A DNA stretch of 64,000 bases from Siderastrea radians (Eukaryota > Cnidaria > Anthozoa > Scleractinia > Rhizangiidae): the NCBI GenBank assembly GCA_964017195.1, contig OZ024900.1:30520641-30584640 (forward strand), written 5' to 3'. Below the pieces are notes generated by a model that saw only the letters and a list, made by a program, of their open reading frames with translations, was not told the origin of the DNA and searched no databases. Positions 54,394-64,000 of the stretch are shown here, one piece after another. Positions within the stretch are counted from its first letter, which is position 1, and each line of letters starts with the position of its first letter. The position numbers and the translations under genes were made by a program.

Positions 54394-57300
54394 ATGAGTG
54401 AAGAAGAAGAATTATCGCACACTCAAGTCCTTGCTGATGTCGAAAAACAGATCAAAGCAGTCTGTAAACTCCTTCAGCGACAAGCTAACAGACTCCATGA
54501 GGAGCAGGAAGCATTCGACTCCATGGCGAAGAAAATGGAGAACATGCAGGTTTCTTCGACGGTGAAACTCAATGTCGGTGGCCACCACTTTACGACGTCC
54601 ATCCAAACGCTGACCAAGGACCCAAATTCGATGCTGGCGGCCATGTTTTCAGGAAGATTTGAAATGAAACCATCGAAAGATGGAACTTTCTTCATCGACC
54701 GAGATGGAACGTACTTTCGGTTTATACTCAACTATCTTCGAGATGGGAAGTTATCTTTGCCAGAGGGGGCCACGTTTCTTGAGGAAATCCAGGCGGAAGC
54801 TGAGTTTTACCAGATTCAGGGAATTCTTGATGAGTTGGAGCAGCCCAGACCTGCAGCAAGATCGAGATTGGGAAGCAGTCTCTCGAAGCCGTTTGAAGAG
54901 TCTGCGATTTTGACCCCAGAAGATAGTAAAGCGTTAATAGATATGCTGCCGTACCGCCGCGGAAAATGGCGCCTTCTGTTCAGAGCTAGCCGAGATGGCT
55001 TTGCAGCTGAAGCTTTTCATTCAAAATGTGACAAAAAGGGGCCGACCGTCACCATTGTGAAAAGTGGCAGCTTTATATTTGGAGGCTTCACTGAGGCGGC
55101 ATGGAAGAGTCCAGGTATTTAGCAGAAATAAAATATAACATTTTGGCATATCCCTGTTATCCCTGTTCTTTACTTAAAGTAAAAGCTGAATTGTAAGCGA
55201 AGACCTGAAAACAACGTAAGTTCAGACTTAATCAGACTCTACTTCTCACAGAACACTGAAGTCGTAAGAAAACGAACTCTAAACACCTGCAGCAAAAATA
55301 TTCTGGAGCTGAGTGACGGCCACAGGACGCGCGGGCTCACTACAGACTACCCTGCAAGCAGAGGTTTCTTGGTTGTGGGGAGTGGGGGGGGGACAGGGGG
55401 CTGGAGACCGGGAGAAAAGGGGGCGGGAGGTGTACGGGAGGAGGGAGAAGAGGGGATGAGAAGCAGGATTCCCAAGGTGGCGGGAAGCGGTAGAAAAAGG
55501 GAAAAATTATGCAACATTGCGCAATATTTTGCAATCGCAAAAATGCAAAGAGGCGGGAGCCAACAAATACAGGGCGGGAACCGGGATTAAAGGGTACGGG
55601 AAGCGGGAGGTTTAAACCCCCCTGTCCCCCCCAGTTGGTTGCCCTGTGTTCCCATTCGCCCACCGGAAAATAGGGCGACCAAGAAACCTCTGATTGCAGG
55701 GATACTACAGATTTTACTTGACGACACAAAAAACACATTGATCGGCATGAGAATTTATCCGGCGTTACATGCGACAGGATGAAAATAACAACAAACAGCC
55801 ATTTCAGTTTACACATCGTCAAACCATCACATCAAATCGTCAACTACACATCGTTTATTGACTATTTAGGCCTCGTTTACATGAGTGATTTCATCCCGGG
55901 ATGAGTTTCATCCCGAGATGAGTTGCATCTCATCCCAGGATGACTTTCATCTCGGTATCTGGTCGTTTACCTGTAAGTGTTAACATGATTTGGAGCTAAA
56001 ATGTGTTTGCCCCGGGATGATTTCATCCCGGTCTTCAGCACTGGGATGAAATCATCCCGGGGCGAACACATTTTAGCTCCAAATCATGTAAACACTCACA
56101 GGTAAATGACCAGTCACCGAGATGAAAGTCATCCCGGGATGAGATAAAACTAATCCCGGGCGAAATCACTCATGTAAATGGGGCCTATAGCTTATCGCTA
56201 GCCTGGTAAAGTTCCATACAAAGTCGTATATTTTCGTGTTTTTGCACTCGCGAAGGACTGTAGTGAGCCTGGGTTCCCTGTGGCTTGAGCACTTCCGAGC
56301 AAGTCGCCCAGATCCTCCAACTCATGAGAACAACACACTGAATCCGTTTACAACAGGGCTGAACTATCGACATGCAGGAAACACTAGTATACAGATGAAA
56401 TGCCCTGAGTGTTGGGTAAGAAACGTTGGCATGAGACTGGAGGAGGTTTGAAAATACCACTGACTAAAGGTGGTCTTCTACTCAAAAAAGGTGATGTTCA
56501 GTTGCAAAAGTCACTTGTATTTCTTTAAACACTTGGGAATGCTGTCTTGTTGAATGTCACTCGATTTCCAGCATTAAAGCAGTGAAATTGAAGAAATCTA
56601 ATCGGCAGTAGGGACCGTTCATTTTTTATGAGGTAGGGGGGCTGGTAGGATTTGAGGGGGCCATGCCAAAAAATATGGCTTCAAAGGGTGTGGGCAGCCG
56701 AAAAATATGGTGTGTAAAGAGGGGTCACCAAAAAGATGCCTTTACGTTTAGTAGTGACAGCATCTATAATAATGCAAGCATCAGTGCCAGAAGGCCAAAA
56801 ATAGCATTTCTAACTACGGTTCTAAAAATTTAACTTTTCCCGGGGGAGAATGCCCCCAGACCCCCCTACTTTATTATACACCCAACGGCAACTCTACCTC
56901 ACCAGCTGTTTCATTACAAAATACAGTCAGGGGAATGTCAACTCTTTTGGGCCTCTGCTGGTCTGATTCTTAAACAACTGAACAACTGATAACAGTGTTC
57001 AAAATAATGCTTTAAGCCAGCATGAATTGTCTGTTTATGTACTTCAATGCAGCAAATTGCAGTAGAGCATCTCTAGATTTTCAAAATTTTCCAGGGGAAG
57101 ATACCCCTAGAACCCCTACCAGAAAATTACCTTTAGTGTTTTTCAACAAAGACATTTACTCCCGCAGGACTTGAGTGTTAAAATTGACTGTTTAATTTAA
57201 GCTTGATAAGTTTTAGATTTACTTTATCACTTTTTCTTTTTTTTCCTTTTTTGGGGGAGCATCTCAAATATTTAGGACTACAAGAGGGGGCCAGGTAAAA

Positions 57301-60300
57301 AATTTCTAATGTAGACGGGGGTCATTATATTTTACAGGTACTACCCATCAAATGCCACCAGCCCCCCCCCCCCTCCCTCCCTACCCCTTAAAAAATGAAC
57401 GGTCCCCTATGTGACTTTTCCATAACAACGGCCATAGCAACAATTGTTTACTTTTATTAAATGCTCACAAACAAACCTCATTAAGAACACTACCCCCCCC
57501 CCCCCCGCCTCTCTGTAAAATGACATACTACTGTGGATAAAAACCTGACTGAGGAAAGAGTCCTGAGGTCCGAGTTTTAGCCGACAAAACATGACCCAAA
57601 TCTCACAAAAACGATGGCTTTTGGATCGAATTACCATTCAACTTGTATTTTAGTGTGACAACTTGAATTTGACAATAGTTCTAGGATAATGAGAGACGGA
57701 TAAACTGTCTAAATTCCGTTCCCTTATCTTTAAGACTGTTTTTCTCAAAAAAAAACAGAATAAAGGAACTCTTAACAATGATATCTCCCTGGCATTTCAA
57801 CCTATTGTTCTGAAATTTTCATCAATATTAAAGCACCTTTTTGTTAGTGCAATGAACCTGAAAAAGTGTGTATAGGCTTGAAATACGTCTCATAAAGCGA
57901 TTCTTTATCCTATTATTATTTGCTGTTACCTCATGTTCTGAGAAAAAAATTAAAAATCAATCGACTGATAAAAAAACTGGTAAATTTTTTAGGTTTATTG
58001 CACAATCATGCTGTACACATTAGAGTTGGTTTGACGCTTTTCCAACCGTGCATTAGTGAGTTATCGTTGTTACCACGAACATCACGTTTTCTAACTTAAC
58101 AGGCTAGTTAATCATTAACTGTCATGACATGTGACCTGAAAAGACTCATATTGAAGTCAGGGCGTGAAGCCCTATAAAATGATGGTAGAAGTGTCCCTCA
58201 AAGTTCTGTTATAAAAAAAAAACCATTTTTTCTGCGGGACACCACCTTAACACAAACGAGAAACTAGCGACAAACCCAATCGCAATCACACTCGCAACCG
58301 CTCAGAAACTAACTTAATGCTAACCTTCGCCAAAAGTAGTTGGGAAGGCTGTGAAAAGATAGATGATTTCAAGAATTCATGTTAAAAAACATTTCCAAAT
58401 AGCTGACGTGAGCGTGTACCTTTGTAGGCCAATTTGGTGCAGCAAGTCCGGTCAACACTGAATGAGGGGAGGGAGCTTAAAATGAGAGAAGAATTTAGTT
58501 ATCTTCCCAAACTTTTTGGCGATGGTTGTATTTTCCATATTCTCGTAACACCGTAGCCGGTAAACAGTTCCGGATAGATTAATTGCAAACAGTTTGCGTT
58601 TGTGAAAACACCTTTTAACTGATTTTGGAGGAGTTGCTGGTGATCGCAAACAAAATAAAATTTGTTCTATCAGTACGCACCACCTTCGATTTTCGCGCCC
58701 TTCTTATGACGCCACGAAATCAGGTTGTGTATTAAGAATTGCTCATATGCAAAATAGGGTCGCAAACGCAACTTGCATACACCACTTAACCGATGCCAAC
58801 AGCTAAATTTACCTTAAAACGACTTGAATATTTACAAACTTAACAAAATTGAAAGACAATAGGCGAAACGCACCGACAAATACAATGCTATAACAACAAA
58901 CTGACTTTAATTGGACCAAAAAAGAGCGGATAGACCCATCACTTTTCTCCCGCGTCTTTTAATTAAACTGACCAATTATGTCATTAGCCCCACTCACCTC
59001 CACTCAGTTTGTCAAAACGTCAATCACAAGCAAGGACGTCTGGCGGATAGGGCGAGACAAGTTGCTAATCGTTCTTTACTTGTTAGAAGTGTTTCAATAG
59101 GCAATGTTCGTTAATTGCTCAGACATTTTTGGTTAGTATGATTGAACCGCGGGGATTGTGATCAATGTTCTCTTGTATGTACCTACCATGAGATGCAAAG
59201 TTTGTATTAGACGTTCCCCTCTGATATAAAAAGAACTGCTAAAGGCAAAACCACAGCGACAAGCCAATGAGGAGTGCCGGATCTTGTGTAGTCCTGGATC
59301 AGTACAAATCTAGAAGACGAAAGTAAACTATAAGATGACCGTCACTTTCCCCTCTGATAAACGCCCCGTGTCTAATAGACGCCCCCCCCCCCCCCCCCCC
59401 CACCTAAGCATCGCCTCAAAAACCAAGGAGACGCTCCACGGAGTAAAATCACGCAATTTAGTTTCTTCACATCGAAGAGGCCAACGATGCCAACATGGTT
59501 GACACTGATGACGATGAAGACATCGATATCGAACTATGAACGACATTTCTAGAGCAGATTAGATTAGTCCCCTACTCACAAACTCTGTTTCCTATCATAC
59601 TACGCGAGCAAACTGCTCGCCTTATTTGTTTTGTTGACGTTGTTACAGTCAAAGTGAAATAAATGCCTCTCTCTAATAAATGCCTAATATCTACTTAACC
59701 CCCCCCCCCCTCCCAATACTCCTAAAATTTAATAGACGCCCCGGACGTTTATTAGATCATTTACGGTAAGTAAAATTTCGTTAGCGATCACTTCCAACAA
59801 AGCCATCTCTCGGGATTGAAAAAGTGATTGGACGTCTACAAGACGTTCAGCTGTATTGCAGTATTATGTGATGCATTTACGAATAAGTGGAGTAGGAGCA
59901 GTTTCTTTACTAATAAGGATAGGGGAGCGTTAGTTTTAAGAGTCGTTCGTCGCCCGTCGACTTTCTACACGGGTGATTGGTTTTCGCGCTTTCGAGTGTT
60001 TGTCTTCCTGTATTGTTAGGTTATTCCTGAGAACTTGCTTTTAGCCTAATTAGTATGTAAAGCAGGGTTATCCGGCCATACTGGAGGGCCAGTTACAATG
60101 AAAATCTTTGGAACGCATCTTTGTTTTGGACATTTCGATGATTCATCTGGACCCTGCTCAAATATTCCCAAAATCGAAACCTTACCCTTTAGAAAGGAAG
60201 GGACTGGAGGGTATTAGAAAGACTACGTATAGAGCTATCGGAGATTGACAGAGAGACCTTTTAAACTGCTCTAGCTAATTTACTTTGGTGTGTTTAAATA

Positions 60301-60743
60301 GGGTCTGGGAGCTATTGGGTAAGGAGAAGGGAGTTTATTAATAAGCAAATGGTTAGAAAAAGTTTGTAATGGGGTTTTACTTCTCTCCTCAAGGTCAGGA
60401 AACTGATAATGTCAAATCCAAAGAGGCGTTCTTGTTCAGCTTGGTGAATCCATATGAAGTGAAGCCAGTTAAAATGCCAGTTTTGGAAAGTGAGCGAAGA
60501 TTTGCAGTCGCCTGTAATAGTTCCCTTGGTCCCTCGTTTGGTTTAAGACCTGTATATTCTGCAACGCGATGTCGTTCCGACATTGGTGACCTATGTATTG
60601 CAGAGAACGCAAATGCGTCTCGTTCAAATTACAGCCGTCTTGGTACATGCTATCAGTGTCCTAATGGGAAACAAGGGGATATTTTCCTGACGGGTACTGA
60701 AAAATTTATCGTGGCAGACTATGAAGTGTTCGAGTTTTACTAG
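54394..60743 (+). CDS. BTB/POZ (KCTD-type)-TLDc domain protein
   Basis: Two exons, 54394-55114 and 60394-60743, join in phase 1 (CCA G|GT) to give 356 residues. Residues ~10-50 predict a coiled coil. Residues ~57-155 form a T1/KCTD-type BTB domain (TVKLNVGGHHFTTS, FIDRDGTYFRFILNYLRDG, AEAEFYQI). TLDc follows from ~185 to the end: RRGKWRLLFRASRDGF, then SGSFIFGGFTEAAW in exon 1; FSLVNPY, PSFG, DLCIAENANA and the C-terminal FIVADYEVFEFY in exon 2. KCTD proteins often act as cullin-3 substrate adaptors, and TLDc domains (OXR1, NCOA7, TLDC2) are linked to V-ATPase and oxidative stress; the function here is inference. Reading past the donor stops after one codon. A poly(A) signal is at 60925. Confidence 0.88.
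55348..55704. mobile_element. Second copy of the TACCCTGCAAGC element
   Basis: The left end taccctgcaagcagaggttt and the right end ggcgaccaagaaacctctga then ttgcaggg are inverted and match the element at 2030-2600. Near-identical 8 bp repeats (CTACAGAC at 55340-55347 and CTACAGAT at 55705-55712) flank it. Its interior is unlike copy 1: very G-rich on the left half, then C-rich. It is in the BTB-TLDc intron. Confidence 0.8.
55869..56185. mobile_element. 317 bp fold-back MITE built of 'catcccggg' motifs
   Basis: The two halves are near-complete inverted copies around about 56035. ggcctcgtttacatgagtga pairs with tcactcatgtaaatggggcc, and gatttggagctaaaatgtgt pairs with acacattttagctccaaatc. TA flanks both sides (55867-55868 and 56186-56187). 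The phrase cat(c)ccgggatga recurs many times in both directions. It is in the BTB-TLDc intron. Confidence 0.87.
56611..57407. mobile_element. 0.8 kb inverted-repeat element, G/C-tract rich
   Basis: The left end gggaccgttcattttttatg and the right end taaaaaatgaacggtcccc are inverted, with TA on both flanks. Subterminal ggggggctggtaggatttga is matched by tcaaatgccaccagcccccc. The interior has no transposase. It is in the BTB-TLDc intron. Confidence 0.8.
57408..59340 (+). other. BTB-TLDc intron, middle part
   Basis: There is a poly-C run at 57494-57507. No exon fits the phase-1 junction, and no other gene is recognised. Confidence 0.35.
59349..59767. repeat. Inverted-repeat unit with 'aatagacgcccc' ends
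   Basis: The left side (ctgataaacgccccgtgtctaatagacg) and the right side (aatagacgccccggacgttt, then attagatc) are imperfectly inverted. Long C runs at 59383-59401 and 59700-59710 lie inside. It is probably a transposon-derived repeat; the borders are approximate. Confidence 0.5.
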
Positions 60744-60954
60744 TGGTGACACTTCTAATCAAAAAGTGAATGCCGTTTCCTTTCCTCTTTGGTTTGGTTG
60801 GAAACAGTTAAAGTTTATCAAACTGGGGGAATACTTGTAAAAGCCCGTAGTAAGATTTATCTAAACGTCAATTCCAATTGCTTTTTAAATTGTGTAAATT
60901 ATATAAGTCAGGTTAACCATGGAAAATAAACAGTAACTCTTTTGTTGTCTCTTT

Positions 60955-61075
60955 CATTCGTTCCGTCTTTCTTTCCTTCCTTCATTCCTCCATTTATCTA
61001 GCTATCCATCCCTCCAACCATCCATTGTTCCATCCATTTAGTAGATCAATTGTTCGATCGGTCAATCAGTCAGTC
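60955..61075. repeat. TTCC/CCAT microsatellite
   Basis: Degenerate tetranucleotide runs (ctttctttccttccttcattcc, then atccatccctccaaccatcc) just downstream of the BTB-TLDc gene. Confidence 0.85.
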
Positions 61076-61556
61076 ATTTGGTCTGAGCAGACAGTCAATC
61101 AATTGTACGCTCATTCTTTTCTTTTTTTTTTTAAGCTGAGCCCATGACGGAGAAGGGGGTAAAACCCGAATTACGTTCTTTCCCTGTTCAGTTTTGAAGA
61201 AAATTGAACAATCTGGTCTCGAAGTATGCGAGTATACTTCTCGTCTTTTGTTTTAACTGAGCTGTACCTCTATGGCAATTATACGGTCTTCTGACGTTAC
61301 CATTGGATGATTTTAGAATGAAATACTCAAGAAGAAGTTTAATCTAACCTAACTCTGAACGCTTCGGACAGTTTCTACTGCCGATTCACAGTTCACATGA
61401 CTCTGATGATGACTTCCACTCAGGTTGTCGAAACATTAGTCAATGTCATGTCAAAAACAGTCCTTTTCGGGACTACACTCATCCGGACGATTATACTTCT
61501 GTTCACAGACTTATAGTTTCTAAATAAACAACCAGAATATTTTTTGCACATAAAAA

Positions 61557-64000
61557 TGGCACTCACTAAGATTTTTTTTTTTTTTTTTTTTTAAATGAAA
61601 CTTTATTACAACACCGACACACTACATACAATACTAAAGCAAGTCTACTACAAAAAACAAAAAACAAAAAACAAAAACAAAAACAAATTATACTACATAC
61701 AATACTATTGCTTGCGCCACTACTTATTATGCGAAAACTAACACTACACATAATTACTTACACTACCAACTGTAAGACTACACACACACACAACACACGC
61801 ACTCATAGTTGGGCAAGGAATCGTATTCTCTAGGCTTAGACTATTATTATTACTACTGGCACTACATGTCACAATCTTGTTATAGAAATGACAAAAATTT
61901 AAAGTAATAAATAGCTATAGAAAAGTAGGTTGGTTGAAAAATCAGGTCTATTAAGATTAAAATGGAAATTGGATGTGATGTTCTTGGGAAAGGAGCTTGT
62001 TCCATTTCTTATAATGGATAGAGAGTTTGTTCCTCTCTTTGGCGATCCGATGCTCCATTTCAAAAACTGCTTTCACTTTGGTTAAGAACACAGCTCTAGA
62101 TGGTAACACACCCTTTAGCTTGCAATTATAAATATACTGTTTTGAAAGTAGAATGAGATGATTGTTTAAAAGAGCATCTTCTGATTGGTGAGTTATGCCA
62201 AGAATTACGTCACTCTCAGTAATTATGTGATTCCCAAACAATTGTTGTATTGAGCTCCAAAAGTTTTGTATCACGGTACATTGAAAGAAAAAGTGCGACA
62301 TACATTCCTCGTTGCAAAGACAAAACGCACAGAGAGGAGACTCGGTTTTGCCAATTTTGAAAAGGAAGGTGTTTAATGGTAATATTTGATTCAGGATTTT
62401 ATACTGGAATTCCCGCGATTTTGTATCAAGTGCACATTTGAAAGGGAGCGTGTAAATAGTTTCCCAATCAAGATTGCTTGTTTCTGAGGCATATTGATTT
62501 TCAAGTTTCTTTTTTGCTGTTGGTGGTTTAGATATTTTTGAGATGAGAAGATTATAAATCTTCTTCGAGGATAATTCTTCTTGAGCGAAAATATTAAACG
62601 GTGTCGTTTTGTTTGCTGCCTGAGTCACATTGCTGCTCATTTCTTTTTTCCATTCCGGTGGAAGGGAATGATAAAGACATTTTAAATAAAATAAGTCAAG
62701 CACGTTTAACAGAGATTCGGTTATGTGCGGCTTGATGCAAATAAACTCACATAAATCTCCGACTTTACAAAGTCCTGCAGAGAAGAGTTTCCTACTGAAT
62801 ACAGATTTGTTGTCAATACATATAAACCTATTGTTCCAAATTGGCTGGTTGAATATTTCGTCCAGAGAAGAAGGATTGGAGTTTTTCAAGAGAGACCAAG
62901 CTATCAAGCATTCCTTGTAGTATTTTGGTAAATCTATAGGTAATTTTGAGTATTCGAAGTTGCAATAAAATAAGAGTCTACCTCCAACTTTATTGAGGTA
63001 GTGATTTAGAATGCACTTCCAAGAGCGTAGTGAGTTATCCAGAAATTTTTGGATGCACATGATTCTTTGTGCTTCAATCATGGATTCGATATGAGGCATC
63101 TTTAAGCCTCCTTCATTAATATCATTTATCAGGGTAGCACGTTTCACTTTGTCTTTACCTTTCCAAATAAAGTTAAATAAAATTTGATTTATATCTTTGA
63201 TAAATTTTTTGTTCGAGCAGATGAGACTCATACGATATAGAATTTTTGGAATAGCAAAGGTTTTAATTACCATATTTTACCTAGTAGTGTGAGACCTCTC
63301 CAGCTCCAACTGTTTAGTGTCTTTTTTAAGGATTTAACGATGGAGTCCAAGTTTAATCTTTGGAAAAGCGCATAATCATAGGTGAAATGTATCCCCAAGA
63401 TTTTGACTGCTTTAGGGATGTGTTCCACACTTAATTCCTCTGCAGTGACTCTCGAAGAACCGAGATTCATAACTTCTGTCTTTTGTTTGTTCATTTTCAA
63501 GCCGGAGTACACACCAAATGTGTGTAAAGTATTGGAAAGCTGATAAAAAGATTCCTTGTCTTTAAGAAAGACCGTTAAATCATCCGCAAAGATGACCAGT
63601 TTCAATTCTTGATTGTCAATTTTGATTCCTCCTGTCTTTATATCATTTCTGATATTGATGGCTAGTGTTTCTAGTACAAGAATAAAGAGATAAGGAGAGA
63701 GAGGATCACCTTGACGAACCCCTCGGGAGAGTTTGAAGGGCTGGGTTGCGAAGCCGTTGTTCATGACACTGCTAGATATATCCGAGTAAAAAGTAGTAAT
63801 CCAGGCAATGAAAGATGGTCCGAAGTTGAATTTCTCGAGGGTTTTTTTGAGATAATTCCAATTGACAGAATCAAAAGCTTTCTCAAAGTCAATTGCTACT
63901 AATAGGGAGCTTATGTCCTTTGAAGCTGTTAGAGAAATAATATCGTCAATCGTACGTACTGCATCAAAAATTGTTCTTCCTTTGACGTAAGCATTCTGGT
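61557..64000 (-). mobile_element. L1/Tx1-like LINE, 3' part, continues beyond the window
   Basis: The minus strand carries the C-terminal half of a reverse transcriptase. SRGVRQGDPLSPYLFIL lies near 63720, the FADD catalytic box VIFADDLTVFLKD near 63580, LKMNKQKTEVM near 63490, and a Cys-rich zf-RVT-like CAFCLCNEECMSHFFFQC near 62320. One frameshift near 63270 (LTLLGKI to VIKTFAIPKIL) splits the reading frame into 63764-63267 and 63273-61957. The 3' end has AATAAAG followed by an A tail (poly-T on plus, about 61571-61592). It is better preserved than the LINE at 7209-9760. Confidence 0.92.

Overview
The window looks like nuclear DNA of an early-branching metazoan, most likely an anthozoan cnidarian such as a stony coral. 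The reasons are intron-rich animal genes with GT-AG splicing, an animal-type DAP1 protein, a filamin, a BTB-TLDc protein, L1/Tx1-like LINEs, tRNA-derived SINEs and very many short inverted-repeat elements. The organism is inferred from gene content and repeat style; no alignment was run. I assembled gene models by joining open stretches across splice sites with matching phase, because no long gene here is a single ORF. || Layout: (1) Left edge, minus strand: the first two coding exons of an ER J-domain protein (ERdj5/DNAJC10-like) that runs off the window. (2) 4955-16035, plus: a short filamin-like gene with two calponin-homology domains, two filamin repeats and a C-terminal thioredoxin-fold SH3BGR-like domain. 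Its 9.1 kb intron splits the first CH domain and holds a LINE and several inverted-repeat elements. (3) 17520-21958, minus: a six-exon gene for a 173-residue predicted coiled-coil protein, convergent with the filamin gene and carrying a pogo-like DNA element in an intron. (4) 24012-43831, minus: a ten-exon gene for a secreted alpha/beta-hydrolase of the prolyl-oligopeptidase (S9) type, about 1017 residues. (5) 26856-29548, plus: a three-exon multi-pass membrane protein gene lying wholly inside the 8.3 kb intron 8 of the S9 gene, on the opposite strand. (6) 44454-47032, plus: DAP1 (autophagy regulator), head to head with the S9 gene across about 620 bp that contains a CLEAR-like E-box. (7) 50390-52452, minus: a three-exon gene for a 107-residue protein I do not recognise. 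(8) 54394-60743, plus: a two-exon BTB/T1-TLDc gene whose 5.3 kb intron is filled with inverted-repeat elements. (9) Right edge, minus: a LINE that runs off the window. || There is no operon, CRISPR array or bacterial feature. The genes do not form one pathway. What links some of them is proteostasis (ER folding, autophagy control, a secreted or lumenal hydrolase), but this is only a thematic remark. Much of the remaining sequence is transposon-derived: at least a dozen elements have recognisable terminal inverted repeats, several with clear target-site duplications (9 bp, TAA or TTAA).
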